64,000 bases of DNA from Welwitschia mirabilis (Eukaryota; Gnetophyta; Gnetopsida; Welwitschiales): contig JBOZIK010000001.1 of assembly GCA_051453625.1 (NCBI GenBank), positions 99,233,891-99,297,890 of the forward strand, given 5' to 3'. Positions within the stretch are counted from its first letter, which is position 1; every line of letters starts with the position of its first letter. Below the pieces are notes generated by a model. That model searched no databases. It was not told the origin of the DNA and saw only the letters and a list, made by a program, of their open reading frames with translations. Made by a program: the position numbers and the translations under genes. This document shows, piece by piece, positions 26,460 to 37,700 of the stretch.

Positions 26460-27048
26460 AAGGCCAAATACGAGAAGTTTTTAAAGTGGGAAAACAGAAG
26501 GCATACCTGATAAGGACACGGCCATCTGAAGAACATTTGAGAGAGTTAGCAGAAGCCTACAGTAGGGTAATAGCAAGCACAGTATTCAAAGAAAGAGATG
26601 CAGACATCATCAGAAACGCTGAGAAGCCCGTGCTGTGTCTGCAATGCGCTCACAGTCACACCGCCGTTTCCCTCTCCTCTTGCAGTCCCGCGTGTGCCGA
26701 ACTTATCGTAACATGACAAAACACGCTCCGCGCATGCAAAATCTCAGAATCATAGAGAAGCGAGAGCGCAGATGCCTCTTCAAAAATGCTGTTTTGACGT
26801 CTGGTGAAGCAGATGCTTCATCTAGCGGAACCTGCAATCTTCCTTAGCACTGGGTTACGCTTTCTCTCGCTGTGGAAGCGAAGCTCGAGGTTTGAAAGGG
26901 CCTTTGAAAAATGGCGAAATCGTGTCCCAAGCTGTTCACACATGCCTTGTGATTGTAAGGCAAGTGGAAACGATCTCCGTCAGCTCTGTGTTCTCTTCTC
27001 ACACCTGTCATCGAAGAAACGCATTCAGGTCTGTCAGGTCTCTGTTTA
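26460..27048 (-). promoter_or_regulatory. GC-rich, CpG-containing island, possible captured promoter
   Basis: This stretch stands out from the surrounding AT-rich DNA: 38 of 60 bases are G or C at 26641-26700, and CG dinucleotides are frequent although they are nearly absent elsewhere. It lies about 420 bases from the start of the F LTR, in the U3 zone. Read on the minus strand, which is also the sense of F, it leads into the exon-like piece at 26610-26507. A short inverted repeat GAAGCAGATGCTTC lies near 26805-26818. It could be promoter plus 5' untranslated sequence of a host gene caught by the LTR, or a separate small insertion. Plus-strand frames across it look like antisense noise. Confidence 0.4.
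26507..26610 (-). pseudogene. Possible captured first exon (organelle-type leader)
   Basis: The minus strand has ATGATG at 26610 at the end of the GC-rich island. The frame reads MMSASLSLNTVLAITLL, a TAG stop, then ASANSLKCSSDGRVLI, and ends at a strong splice donor (TCAG, then GTATGCC, GT at 26506-26505). The serine, alanine and leucine-rich, acid-poor start resembles a chloroplast transit peptide, and the TAG can be a decayed CAG codon. I do not recognise the gene and found no second exon at 25300-26460. The frame could still be chance, since it is only 104 bases long. Confidence 0.35.
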
Positions 27049-27473
27049 CTCAAAATGTTGATGCATTTGCGTAGTTCTGAAAACCAGCATTTTTTTTTTT
27101 TTTTTTTTGTTAGCACCCTAAAATATGGTATTTGTGTTCTTGGCTTCTCGTTGTCCTCCACACTTTCAAAAGGAATAATGATTTACTATCTCACCAGAAA
27201 ATAGAAATCATTACAGGATTCCACCTTTCACAATTTATGCAGCATGTAGGCCTGTATGTTGCTCAATTGCTATACTAAAAGCAAGGCTGAATGTTACTTT
27301 GGATACAACAATTTCCTAGAAATATTATTGTTTTATTTATTTGTATTCCTTTTTTATTCTTGTATTTGTTTACTTACTCTTTGTCTATATCACTTATTTA
27401 TATATGTTTTTCTTGTTATCTATTACCTTAATATTATAGATTAAATCATCACATCAAAATCTGGGGTGTTACA

Positions 27474-27668
27474 CTAAGGCTTGTACTGTATGCCATAGTC
27501 ACATGCTTAGGGGAATATATAAATCCTAATGAAACCCTAATGGTATGCTTACCTTTAAATGCAAGCTCTTTAGTGTATTAGAGACATGAAGAAATAAAAT
27601 TTTCATTTGGAAAAAAAATCTAGCTTGTGTTCTTGCTCATTTGATTCTCAACAAGTGGTATTCAAGAT
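27474..27668 (+). repeat. End of a copia-like LTR with primer binding site (H)
   Basis: A TATATAAA box at about 27515 is followed by a transcript-like stretch ending TTCTCAACA. Then comes TGGTATTCAAGA at 27657-27668, close to the tRNA-Met site TGGTATCAGAGC. This is the usual junction of a plus-strand copia LTR with its internal region. The upstream part of the LTR is missing because element F abuts it. Confidence 0.5.
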
Positions 27669-29408
27669 TTGGTGATTTCATAGAGCTTCCTGGCCACTCT
27701 TTAGCTTTCGTAAAGCTTCTTGTGGCCTCCTTCTTTGTTTGGGACCTTGGAGTTTCTAGTGTCTCCTTTTTGTCTCATAATGGACCTCTTTTGGACTAAT
27801 TTTTAATCCTATTTTAGGCATTCGTTGGATCCTTTTTAGCCTTTTTTTGGCCTTCATTTTTCAAATCTTTTTAATTTCTTTTAAGATTTTCTTGAAAGAT
27901 TTTTGGTTGTATTTTTTTAATTATTAGTTTTATAGGTGTTTGCAGGGTTAATCTATGTTTGACTAGACCTGTCATTACTATGTTCTACTCCCATTTTTCT
28001 TTCATATTGCTCACTATGTGTGTTCTATTCAATGGATAGATTATCCAACAACTCCACTTCAAGTGCACCATGAACCTAGATCTATGGCCTAGCCCATCCA
28101 TATCCACAACAATGTCATTTTTTTGCATTATCATGTGTTGCAGCTTTACTTTTTCCTTTCTTCTCTTACCGGGCCTTCAAAGCGTAGATCCTACTTGTCT
28201 GGTGTAGTAATGTTTGTGCTAAACAACAAAATCCATTTATATGAGGTTTGCCTTCATCATTGACTTCTCATTATGTTTACTTCTAATGTGATGTTCTTAG
28301 CCCTCCAACAACATTTCACATAGTCCTATTAACAATGCTGCTTCTCTTGCTTTACATGCTTTTCTTATTGACTTGGCCTTCCTTTGTTCTTCACTTGTAT
28401 TTGGTGCTTTTCTACTACTATTATGTTATAAGCCCTTCCACTAAAAGTTTCCTTTTCTAAGGCTATAAGGTTTCAAGAATTGAGCCAAAATCCATCAATG
28501 TATCACTATATTTAGGTCATTGTCAAATGAACATTTTCTCTAAGATGCCTCCCTCTGAACATTTTCCGAAATGCCACTAAACTACTGCATTTCTAGCTAT
28601 TTTTTTACCTACTATATTTCCATGGACTGTTTGCTCCAGTTGATCTTATAAAACCCATTACTAACCCTATATTTCTTAGTAGTTTTACTAGGCCTTATTT
28701 TCCAAAGTTTCTTTGCTTAATAACTCACCTACATGCTTTAATCTACATGCTTGTTTTACTCACTCCCACCTACACAATGTTTTACAACCTCTCTACTAGT
28801 TGTTTTCATTCAAAGACATTAGGATCTAGCATTGTATTGGATGTATTGTCAAAATAGTCTTTACCATCTACTCACAAATAACTTTGTATAGTTCTTTTAC
28901 AACACCATAGCATTCATAAGACAAAAGACTAGCAATAGCATATTGCATTAATCATGAGAAGCTTAGGTAATTATAGCAATTACATCTAAAATTGGGATTT
29001 TCATGTAAGCATTAATCACATCATCATCTTATTAGCATTTTCCTTGGTGCTATGTATATTTGAGTTCAATGCAGGTGAGTCCTTTAGTAACCATGGTAAT
29101 AACAATGCATCCTATGACATTTTTGTGTCTATCATCATTACTATGTATGCTAATACATCTACTACAAGTAGCAATTTTTTGAAGCCCTAAACATTTTGAT
29201 GGTGGTGTAGAGCTTGGGCCACATAAATTTGAAATTTTTATATTTTCAAACTTTAAGGTTTTTTAACTTCTGATACATCTCTACATTTTATGATTTGGGG
29301 CTTTATTTTTAGCTTTTTGGCTTTCACTACATAGATGTAAATTTGCCTAGCTTTAGCCTAGTCCTTTTCTATTTTCATGCACGTGCAATTTAGCTAGCCA
29401 TTATCTAG
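27669..29408 (+). other. Internal-like sequence of H, no coding recognised
   Basis: The sequence follows the primer site and is somewhat richer in C on this strand than the flanks. A short frame from about 28030 starts MDRLSNNSTSSA, then many stops follow. I recognise no gag or pol block. The region is cut at 29408 by element A, and host sequence should go on at 54632. Confidence 0.35.
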
Positions 29409-30791
29409 TAAGGATCATTAAACTTAGAAGGGAGGGGTAAATGAGGTCTATCAAAAGTAAATTCTACTAAAAATAAATTGAAAATTATACAATAAATATC
29501 TTATTAGATTAATGTGTTTCCCCAACCTTGGTACATCCACACAAAGAGGATAGCTTCCTCTCACAATTATAAATATTCTTAACTTACAACATAGTGGTTT
29601 TGGAGCATCACCCATATTACATACAATTGAGATGCTTCTCTCAAAGCAGCACTCTCTTCTCTTAGGGATACTCACTAAATCAAAAACAAAATGTCCTTGT
29701 AAGTATTTACAGAAGCACACCCATACAAGGATTGCATCACAATATGGAAATCCTAGCAAGGGATCATATGATTGAAAATAACAAATGTACTATAATGAGA
29801 ATTTTTAGAAATCTAATAGTCTTACAATTTAAGTTCTAATAGACAATGGTAACAAATAAAACAACAAGCTTGAAAAGATGTCTCTTTAATGAGGTGCTTA
29901 TGTTTTTCCTTCTTGTTATCACCCATGAGTGTCAAAAATTAGAGTGATGCAACTTTATAAGAGTCAATGATTAAGTAATGTATTTATCAAATAGTCTTTT
30001 GCAAAAGATAGCTAAAAGCTATGTGTGTAGCACCAATTACCCGTGTGACTTTTTTTTTTTCCCTTTTCTTTGTGCCCGTTATACTTTTGATGTCTTTCTT
30101 GCTTTTGCCTTAGAAAGATAGCTTTTTGAAAACATGTAACTATTGTATAATAGATAGAAATGGTCAATCTTTAGACATTCAATAACTATTTTATTTTTTC
30201 TAAATTTTTGGGATAAATGTTTTTAAAATGATAGACATCTTTAACATGGTAGACATTTCTAGTTAAATTTCCTAGATTTTGATAAAACTTGAACTGTAGT
30301 TAGTATGACCCTTAGTGATTAGGAATCTAAGATGTAAGACTTGATTGATTTCCTAAGATGTAGATAATTCATTAAAATATAATTTGTCTCTATTACCTCT
30401 TCTAGTTTAGTATAGACATCTTCAACTATGCAGATGTATTCCAATAATAAAAGAAACATAGATGTCTTTAATGTGATAGATGTCTTTTTAACTTATCTCA
30501 GGTTCTTACTTCAATATAGACATTTTTTTCTGTTATGGAGTCTAGTTTAGCATACATGTCTTTGATATAGCAGACATCTTTTCTATAGATGTCTTTACAT
30601 GTATAGACATCTTTAGTCAATTTTGTTATAACATTCATAAAATCTAAGCTAAACCTTTTCTGTAATACGAACTTCAGATTTGACTTGGATTGATGCTTTT
30701 TACAATTTAATGTTCTCCAATTTGACCTATCTATGTAATAGACACATTACATTTGATAAGTGGAATCATCAAAACTAGAATTTTACCAACA
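29409..30791 (-). repeat. 3' LTR of element A
   Basis: 1383 bases that align with 39895-40134 plus 53463-54626. 30180-30620 holds a cluster of AGACATCTTT and AAAGATGTCT words. The open frame at 29451-29759 lies wholly within the LTR, has no gag or pol similarity and is not a gene. Confidence 0.85.
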
Positions 30792-30812
30792 ATATTCCTC
30801 TTTTTGATGATA
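30792..30812 (-). promoter_or_regulatory. Polypurine tract of element A
   Basis: On the minus strand AAAAAGAGGAATAT abuts the 3' LTR. Elements B and C have matching purine-rich tracts at the same place. Confidence 0.65.
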
Positions 30813-31159
30813 TTTAAAACTTGGTAAATCTCATTAATGTAATCATGTTTTATCAACTAAAGGGAGATAGTTTAATCCAAGAGAGAATACAATGTATGAT
30901 ATGAGACATAATATAAATCTCAATAGTTTAAAAAACATTTATTAACCACACGTATAATCATGCATTATAATAAATAAGAAGTAGGATAAATTATTAAACA
31001 CATAAGCATTACATAATTATAAACAGGTAAAAATAATAATAGACAATAGCAAAACATGTAATGTGTATTAATAATAGAAAGTAATCATTAATAATGATGT
31101 CACCCATAGGGAATCCAATTCATTTATGCTAAGATCATATCCTCCAAATTCATACAGGA

Positions 31160-32800
31160 TGTCCAATCTAATTTGTTTGTCTTCTTTTCCTTTTTGAATA
31201 GCATAAAAAAAAAGCTAATAACTAAGAGCTGATTCATTAGTATACATAGTGCCATCTACGACATCATCATTATCATCATCACTATCCCTAGTAATGGAGG
31301 TTTGAATGGTGTATAAAGAGAAAGATATGGGTAAAGATGTGTGCAGCTTCGTAGATAGTTATTAGGATGACTTATCATGGCCCTAAGAGATCTATATTAT
31401 TATATATGAATACATATAAGGGCTAATGAAAGTACCAAAGAAGCTAGCAGTAGCGGTCTCAGCAAAGATGATGGTGAAGCTATGATAAGAGCTGGAGCAT
31501 GAATTGATACTATGAATGGTGGTGGCGGAGATAGAAGATGAAGTGGTGATGATGGACAAGGAGGTAATGGAGGCTGTGTAAGATGGTGAATGGGTAATAT
31601 TCGACAAGGCCTATGAAAGATGAAGGGCTAATTTTGTGTTTATGCCAAAGCTTGATTCTTATCCTATGCCTATGTCGGAGCCTGGTGCTCTCCTTGTGTT
31701 TGTGCCTTCTTTGCTATGGACTTTAGAAAATCAAAATCTGCTACATAGTCAGAGTTATATCATGTAGTAGGAGGTGCTAGAGGTATCTCTACCTTTGATT
31801 CCTCTTTATAATAATAATAAGGGGGAGTCCTAATAGATTTCCAACTACTTGTAGGAGCCTCTCCTTCACTAGCTGTGGAATAATTCTTCTTCAACCTAAA
31901 CAGGTTACATCTGATATTGCTTACCATCTTAGTAATAGCCTTCAGACCCTTCTTTACTAATGATGAACTATGAGAGCATATAGAGTAAGAGCACTGAAAT
32001 TATGATTTAGTAGGTCTCCTACTTGTGCCTTTACCAACTAGTACTGGTGCTTTCCATTTCTCACTAAACTCTAAAAGTGGCTTTTTAGGTCAAATGAGAC
32101 TAACTTGTGGCACTAAGATGCTAACATTATTAATAACCATACTGATCAAGTAAGGGTAACCCAAAGTTTAACCTTTTTAGAAAAGAGTAATAAAATACAT
32201 ATATAAAATAAAGTTAAGATCAATCTTTAGCCTCATAAAAAGGCAATAAACTACAACTATCTACATTAAATTACAATAGATATAGCTATTACCCAAAATG
32301 AGTATATTATATAATGTAATTAAAATTAAAATAGAAGCATCTAATACCATATTTCTACACTATGCATTTTCATAAAAATTCATTCTAGAACATCCAAAAA
32401 GTACATTGCTCAATGAACACCATGAAATACTAATAGAGTGGCAAGTGAATATATCTTTAAAGGAATGCACATATAGTTGTGAAAGCTCCAAAGCATCTAC
32501 ACCAAGCATGAAATTTGAAAAACTAGGTGTAAAAAATGGAGAAGTACCTCATACTTAAGTTTGAAAACTCCTAGTGCCATCATGTATTTCATGTATGTTA
32601 TCATAGAATTCCCCAACTACAAGGTTTGAAATACCCTAGTATAATTGGACTAACATGTTCTAACCAACATAAGAAAAATAAGCAAGAATCTCATCTTTTC
32701 TTTGGTTATGATAAAATTGAGGTTCATACTAGGGTCTATGTAATTATATGGTAGGTTCTTTTTCTTTAGAGACACAAGAGGGCTTTCTCCTCATCATGTT
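31160..32800 (-). pseudogene. Extra reading frame after pol in element A
   Basis: Between pol and the 3' LTR the minus strand has a decayed frame that starts near 32798 (MMRRKPSCVSKEKE). It includes VVGEFYDNIHEIHDGTRSFQ and further blocks. It ends in a serine/threonine- and proline-rich tail (open at 31607-31392) and a KKGKE-like end near 31170. C has a homologous frame on its plus strand (47490-49150: MIRRKATRTSRGKE, ELYANIHEINDSTSSFQTYV). The FYxN...V..F block resembles a domain found in plant transposon-associated proteins of unknown function; that link is from memory and is tentative. Sirevirus elements often carry an extra ORF here. Many stops are present. Confidence 0.6.
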
Positions 32801-33442
32801 TGAAGGAAATATGAAATGAACTAAACTAGTAACAACCAAATGTAAAAGATTTAATGGAAAAAAATACATATGTAAGAAAAGATCACCTATTATGCTAGCT
32901 ATGAAGACTACTATGCTAAGAGATTTAAGAAAAAATAGGCTAAAAAGAAGCCTTGAGAGGGATATGTGCTAAGTGAAGAATTGAAAATGATAGATGGTGA
33001 TCCTTTTCTAAATAAAAAGATTTAAAACCCTTATTTTGATGCATGTTTTATTTTCAGTATATTTCTTTGAAAGATGTCTATCAACTGAAAGATGTTTAAA
33101 AAAATGAAAGTAGAAATCTATCTCGATAAAAGACATCTTTTGTTAATAGATTTTATAAATTGTCTATATACTATAAAGATGTCTACATCCATTTCAAAAC
33201 ATTAATGAAAAATCTACCTGACCTTCAAAGATGTCTAATATGTAAAGACTTTACTTATTAGATATCTATAAGACTGAATATATCTCTATGTTAGATCTCT
33301 TTCTTTGAAAGATTTCTTTTCTAAGAGATGAAAAGACTTTGAAATTTTTTATGACTAATATCATGAATCTTACTATTTTCTAGTATAAATATAACCTCAA
33401 GTCATAGAATCTCAAAATGTGGAATTGAGGTTTTAAGAGTGA

Positions 33443-33631
33443 TTATCTGATGACTAACCTAATTGGACAAGACCCAATCCTTAAGTTGCTACATAATTTA
33501 ACAGACCTATCACCACTTAGTGATTTAGTGAAGACATTAGTGAGTTGACTATTGAGATTAATATATTGTAGCATGATATCCTTGTTTTGTACATGCTCTT
33601 TAAGAAAATGATGTTTGATCTCAATATGTTT
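33443..33631 (-). pseudogene. Element A RNase H C-terminal end
   Basis: The minus frame reads HIEIKHHFLKEHVQNKDIML, then NSQLTNVFTKSLS, the standard end of copia RNase H and of the polyprotein. It is separated from the rest of RNase H (35211 upward) by a retroposed insert whose duplicated target site lies in this HIEI block. The open frame continues artificially into the insert up to 33733. Confidence 0.85.
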
Positions 33632-35224
33632 TTTTTTCCTGAAGATACCAATTAGATGATATATATTTAATTGAGACCTGGCTGTAAAACAAAATTTGAG
33701 AATACCATGGTATATTATATGTACATATTCCATGCAAAAACAAAAGTTTCAACATGCAAATAAATTTCCAAGCAAGCACCTTAAAAGAAATGCTGCTTAA
33801 TGTTCTCTTGGTTGTTCATATTAGCACATCAAAAGAAATGATGCTTGATGTTTCTTAGTTACTTATGTTGGAAAGAAGAGCTCTCAAGCTTAGGAAATGA
33901 TGAGTTATCTTTGAAAGAGATGTAGAGAGAAGCTCTTTGTTACTTCATCTACTTACAAAACATTGTGACTCCTCTAGTCTGTGGTTGTTTATGCCTTTCT
34001 TCTAGGATGCATAGATCTATACATATTTCTTTGAGAAAAAATTTGTGCTATTAGGAGCCTGAGTATTGGATAAAGGAAGACATTGCTATAAGGTTTACTT
34101 TTATTAAATTGTGTATTACCATGTTCTAAAATCGGGAAATATTTTTCAAAAGTAGCGCTTTCATGATTATGATAACTAGTTTATTTTTTATTAGGTGGTA
34201 TTCCATGGATTTCTTGATGTTGAACATATCAATGATCTTGTGTTTAACTTTTATTTCTTTCATGTATCTTTTTATCTGTGAAAGGTCCATCCACTTTATA
34301 ATCTATACTGCTTATTTTTATATTAAATGAGCTCTATTTGTTCCAATGTCTATCAACTATGAAACTTTTTAAACTATAAATACCCTCATATTTTACCAAC
34401 AGCCTTGACTTCGTAGGGTTTTTATACTAGTTATATATGTCCTCCCTTACTTCTGCAATACATTTTATGCCAGAAGAGTATTTCTAAATTAAAGTTTTAA
34501 AGTCATGCTCATACTTGAGATATTTATCGAATTTTATCTCCTCTTAAGCCATTTTGGACATAATGAAAGGTTGTCTTTGTCCATATTTAAGCATGATTTC
34601 TCATTGTATAACAATTTCAATCAGAGATGGATCATAAACTACATTCCTCAGATTCACGACAAGATCTCCACATAAAAGTAATAAAGAATCTCAATCTATG
34701 GAACTCAAAACTACTAGAATATTGAGAATTTAATCACAAATTATAATCAAACATTCTTTAAACATATCAATTAGCTCCCTTTTTCAATATACCAATCATG
34801 TCCCCTTCATATCTTGCCACATCACATCACAAAAATAGAAGCACATTTAAGCCCTAAAATTAAAGCCAAAAAACAATTCAAAACACTTAAAAAAGATAGA
34901 AACTGAACTATAAATGTCTTTAAAGCCTAAGTCAATAAATTTAAAAAAATTCTTTTAAAGAAATGCAAAACAAAATAAAGCTGCAAAAGAGCCTATCGGA
35001 TTTCTTCTGATCTAGCTATAAATCCTTGTGTTTCTATCTCTAAAAGCATCACACTATGTTAGAAGTAAATCAAGGAAAGAATTCAACTGGTGTTATACCT
35101 TTGGTAAGCCATCTATTAGTCTATGAAAAACACTTCAGATTTAAAGTAATTCTTGAATCATAAAAAGAAGGGGAACATGCATATGCAAGAAGAAGAAGGA
35201 AGAAATGCTTATCTCAATATGTTT
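33618..35224 (-). mobile_element. Retroposed insert with poly(A) and 14-base target duplication
   Basis: The 14 bases ATCTCAATATGTTT occur at 33618-33631 and again at 35211-35224. Just inside the left copy is a T run (poly(A) on the minus strand). A perfect duplication of this length with a tail is the mark of LINE-driven retroposition. The inserted part is 1579 bases (33632-35210) and is not LTR-like. It split the RNase H of element A. Confidence 0.8.
33985..34800 (-). pseudogene. Decayed coding frame in the retroposed insert, unidentified
   Basis: One minus-strand frame reads as protein-like sequence for roughly 250 codons with about a dozen isolated stops and no needed frameshift. Visible blocks are GDLVVNLRNVVYDPSLIEI, MLKYGQRQPFIMSKMA, KYSSGIKCIAEVREDIYN, KYEGIYSLKSFIVDRHWN and KVDGPFTDKKIHERNK. 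Composition is balanced and charged, unlike the hydrophobic or poly-K translations of nearby AT-rich DNA. I do not recognise the family. Given the poly(A) tail and target duplication it may be a processed copy of an mRNA or another RNA. No introns can be judged. Confidence 0.5.
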
Positions 35225-36340
35225 GATTCTTAAATATCACATTATTTTTTAAAGATGTTAATAACACTTTTTTTGTCTTAAAAGATGAGAATGCTCTTCA
35301 AGGATAGTCTAAAATATTTTAAATTTTTCTTCATCCAAAATAGCTAAACATAGTAACTTCTAGTAGCAATGTATTTAATCTTAGTAGTTTAAGAGTAGCT
35401 AAGTTTTACTTTTTATTACTCTAAGATACCAGACATTGCCTAAGAAACAAGTGAGCTTTACTTGTACTCTTTTTATCATCCTTGAATCCTACCCAATTTG
35501 CATTAAAATATTTAATTAGATTAAGGCAAAAGTCCTTTAAATACCAAAGACTCCAATTATTAGTATCTTTTAGATCGTGAAAACATCTTTTAACTACTAT
35601 AAGATGTGATTATCTAGGATCATGCTGATAATAAGCATAAATTCCTATACTCAAAATAATATCATGTCTAATATCAATAAGATATAATAAATTATCGATC
35701 TTACTTTTGTATAGCTTTTAGTCAACCTTCTTACAATACTTATCTTTGTCTAGTTTTGTGCTTTGGTTCATTGGAATATCTTTGACTTTATAATCCTATA
35801 AGCCATACTTGACTAGTAAAATTTTAACATTTTTAATTTTAGAAATGATTGTTCCTTATTTGTGTTACACCACTTGAAGATCCAAGAAGTTACTTATCTC
35901 TCCCATGAGATTCATTTCAAACTCATCCTATATAATATTAGAAAACTTCTTATATTATAATTTATTAGTAGCTCCGAAAATAATATCATTCACATAGGTT
36001 TGTATAATGGTAAAATCCTTATTATTATTTTTAATAAATATTATAACATTAGATGTACCTCTTTCAAATCCATTTTCTATTAGATGAATTAAGAGTTTTA
36101 TTACCAAGATCTGAGAGCTTGCTTAAGATTATAAAGAGCCTTTTTCAATTTGTAAGTATAGTTTATCCTATGAGAGTTAATAAACCCTTCAGGTTTCTTA
36201 ATGTATACTTCCTCTTGAAGCAACCCCTTTAAAAAATAACTTTTAACATCCATTTGGTAAAGCTTAAACCCTTTGATATGTACAAAGACGAAAAAATCAT
36301 TCTTATTAACTCTATACAAGCTACTATCTTCAAATTTTGT
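35211..36340 (-). pseudogene. Element A reverse transcriptase and RNase H
   Basis: 36101-36319 is open and gives the central copia RT block (KLYQMDVKSYFLKGLLQEEV, then KKPEGF, LKKALYNLKQALRSW). Near 35970-36005 the active-site block reads TYVNDIIFGAT; YVDD has become YVND, so the first catalytic aspartate is lost. RNase H traces go down to 35225 (VINIFKK), then the retroposed insert follows. Other stops lie between the open parts. Confidence 0.85.
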
Positions 36341-37700
36341 GCCTTCTTATTGGTTATACCCTTTAGCTACTAAACTTTCTTTGTTTCTGATAAAATTACC
36401 ATTTTTATTTATTTTATTTCTAAAAACCAATTTTATGCCAATAACAGATCTATGAAATGATCTTGAAGTAAGTTCTTAAACATTACATCTTTCAAACTAA
36501 TTAAGTTTTTCTTACATTAATAGCATCCAATGTTTATAACTTTCTACTTCATTGAAAGTTCCTAAGAGATATATGCTACAAATCCATAGAATTCATTAGT
36601 ATAACTTTAAGTTTGAATACCACTATATAGACTATTTATTATGTTTCTTATAAAGTAACTTCTCTTTAGTTTAATTATGTTTAAGAAGGTTTCCTTGTCT
36701 ATTTATTCTTCTTTTTCCTTCTCACTATCTATATGTACTGGAGGATGGCTAGATGTTTGATCAATCTATATAGGAATATAGTCGTCTTGTACATAGATAG
36801 AAGTTAAGTTAGTATCATTTATTTTAATGTTTATCATTTCTTCTACTGTACAAGTTCTATTGTTGAACATTTGATAGACTTTACTGACTATGGAATAACC
36901 TTAGAAAATGCTATTTTCACCTTTAGAATTGAATGTTCTTAGCTTATTCTTTTCATTTAAGATAAAACATTTTGACCCAAATACATGAAAATAACTTATT
37001 AATGATTTCTTACCAAACCATAGTTTGTATGAGGTTTTGGAAGTGAAATGTATTACCAAAACTTAATTAGAAATGTCACATGTAGTATTGATGAATTCCA
37101 TCTAAAAATGATAATTAACTTATTTACCATGCATCATTATTCTTATCATTTCATTTAAAACTCTATTCTTTTTTTTGATAACTCCATTTTGTTGTGGAGT
37201 TCTTGGTGCAGAGAATTAATGAACTGTATCAAATAGTTCATAGAAATATTTGAACTTTGCACTTTTAAATTTAGTACCATTATTACTTCTTATCATCTTA
37301 ATATTATACCCCTCTTGGTTTTATAACCTAATACATATCTTAGAGAAAAAGATAAACGTGCATCATCCTTATATGCAAGAAAGGATACCCATGTAAAAAA
37401 AGAGTAGTCGTCAATAATAGTTAGATAATATCTTTTCATATCAAGACTTTTTGTAGGATCTTTACATATCAAGACTTTCTATAGGAAAAGGACCAAAAAT
37501 ATCAAGATGTAAAAGATTTAAAGAATGTTCAGCTATGATAGTGTTTTTCTTACTAAATCTTGCCCTTATTTGCTTTCCTTTCTCACATGCCTCAGAAAGA
37601 TAATTATCAAGGATTTGCAACTTAGGAAGTCCTCTTACCATTTCTTTTAAGGGTAAGATTTCTAACAAATCTCTGTTTATGTGTTTAAGCTTTTTGTTTC
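36341..37700 (-). pseudogene. Element A integrase
   Basis: 37462-37668 encodes the end of the GAG-pre-integrase block and the integrase start (RGLPKLQILDNYLSEACEKG, FSKKNTI, LHLDIFGPFP). Near 37175-37215 is APRTPQQNGVIKKK, the conserved block around the last catalytic residue (usual PQQNGVxERKN). It inserts element DNA into the genome in living relatives. Stops and frame changes make it inactive here. Confidence 0.85.

Larger units (their letters stand above)
23440..27473 (-). repeat. Long LTR of gypsy-like element F (5' LTR in element sense)
   Basis: About 4 kb, from TGATATAACC at 23440 to GGGGTGTTACA at 27473 (minus strand start TGTAACACCCC). 23656-24032 has a second copy at 3355-3732. 24030-24120 resembles the E LTR (AAGGTGGTCA..., TTGATGAGAGCCAA), so E and F are related. 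Gaps lie at 23488-23655 and 25305-25314. 26460-27048 is a GC-rich island not present in the left LTR remnant. Open frames in 25500-25712 and 27256-27444 are low-complexity and not genes. Confidence 0.65.

Noticed and set aside
26426-27161. Overlapping plus- and minus-strand frames in the GC-rich island (for example 26426-26716 plus and 26844-27161 minus) as genes
   Set aside because: GC-rich DNA has few stops by chance. The plus frames are antisense to the ATG-donor structure and show no domain; the minus frame 26844-27161 is mostly LTR with a poly-lysine run from the T tract.
30180-30620. AGACATCTTT word clusters as a CRISPR array
   Set aside because: The words are about 10 bases, occur in both orientations with irregular spacing, and lie in plant LTRs.
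33985-34800. The unknown frame in the retroposed insert as an integrated RNA-virus gene
   Set aside because: I considered this because of the poly(A) tail and an unfamiliar protein, but I see no polymerase, helicase or coat motif that would support a viral origin.
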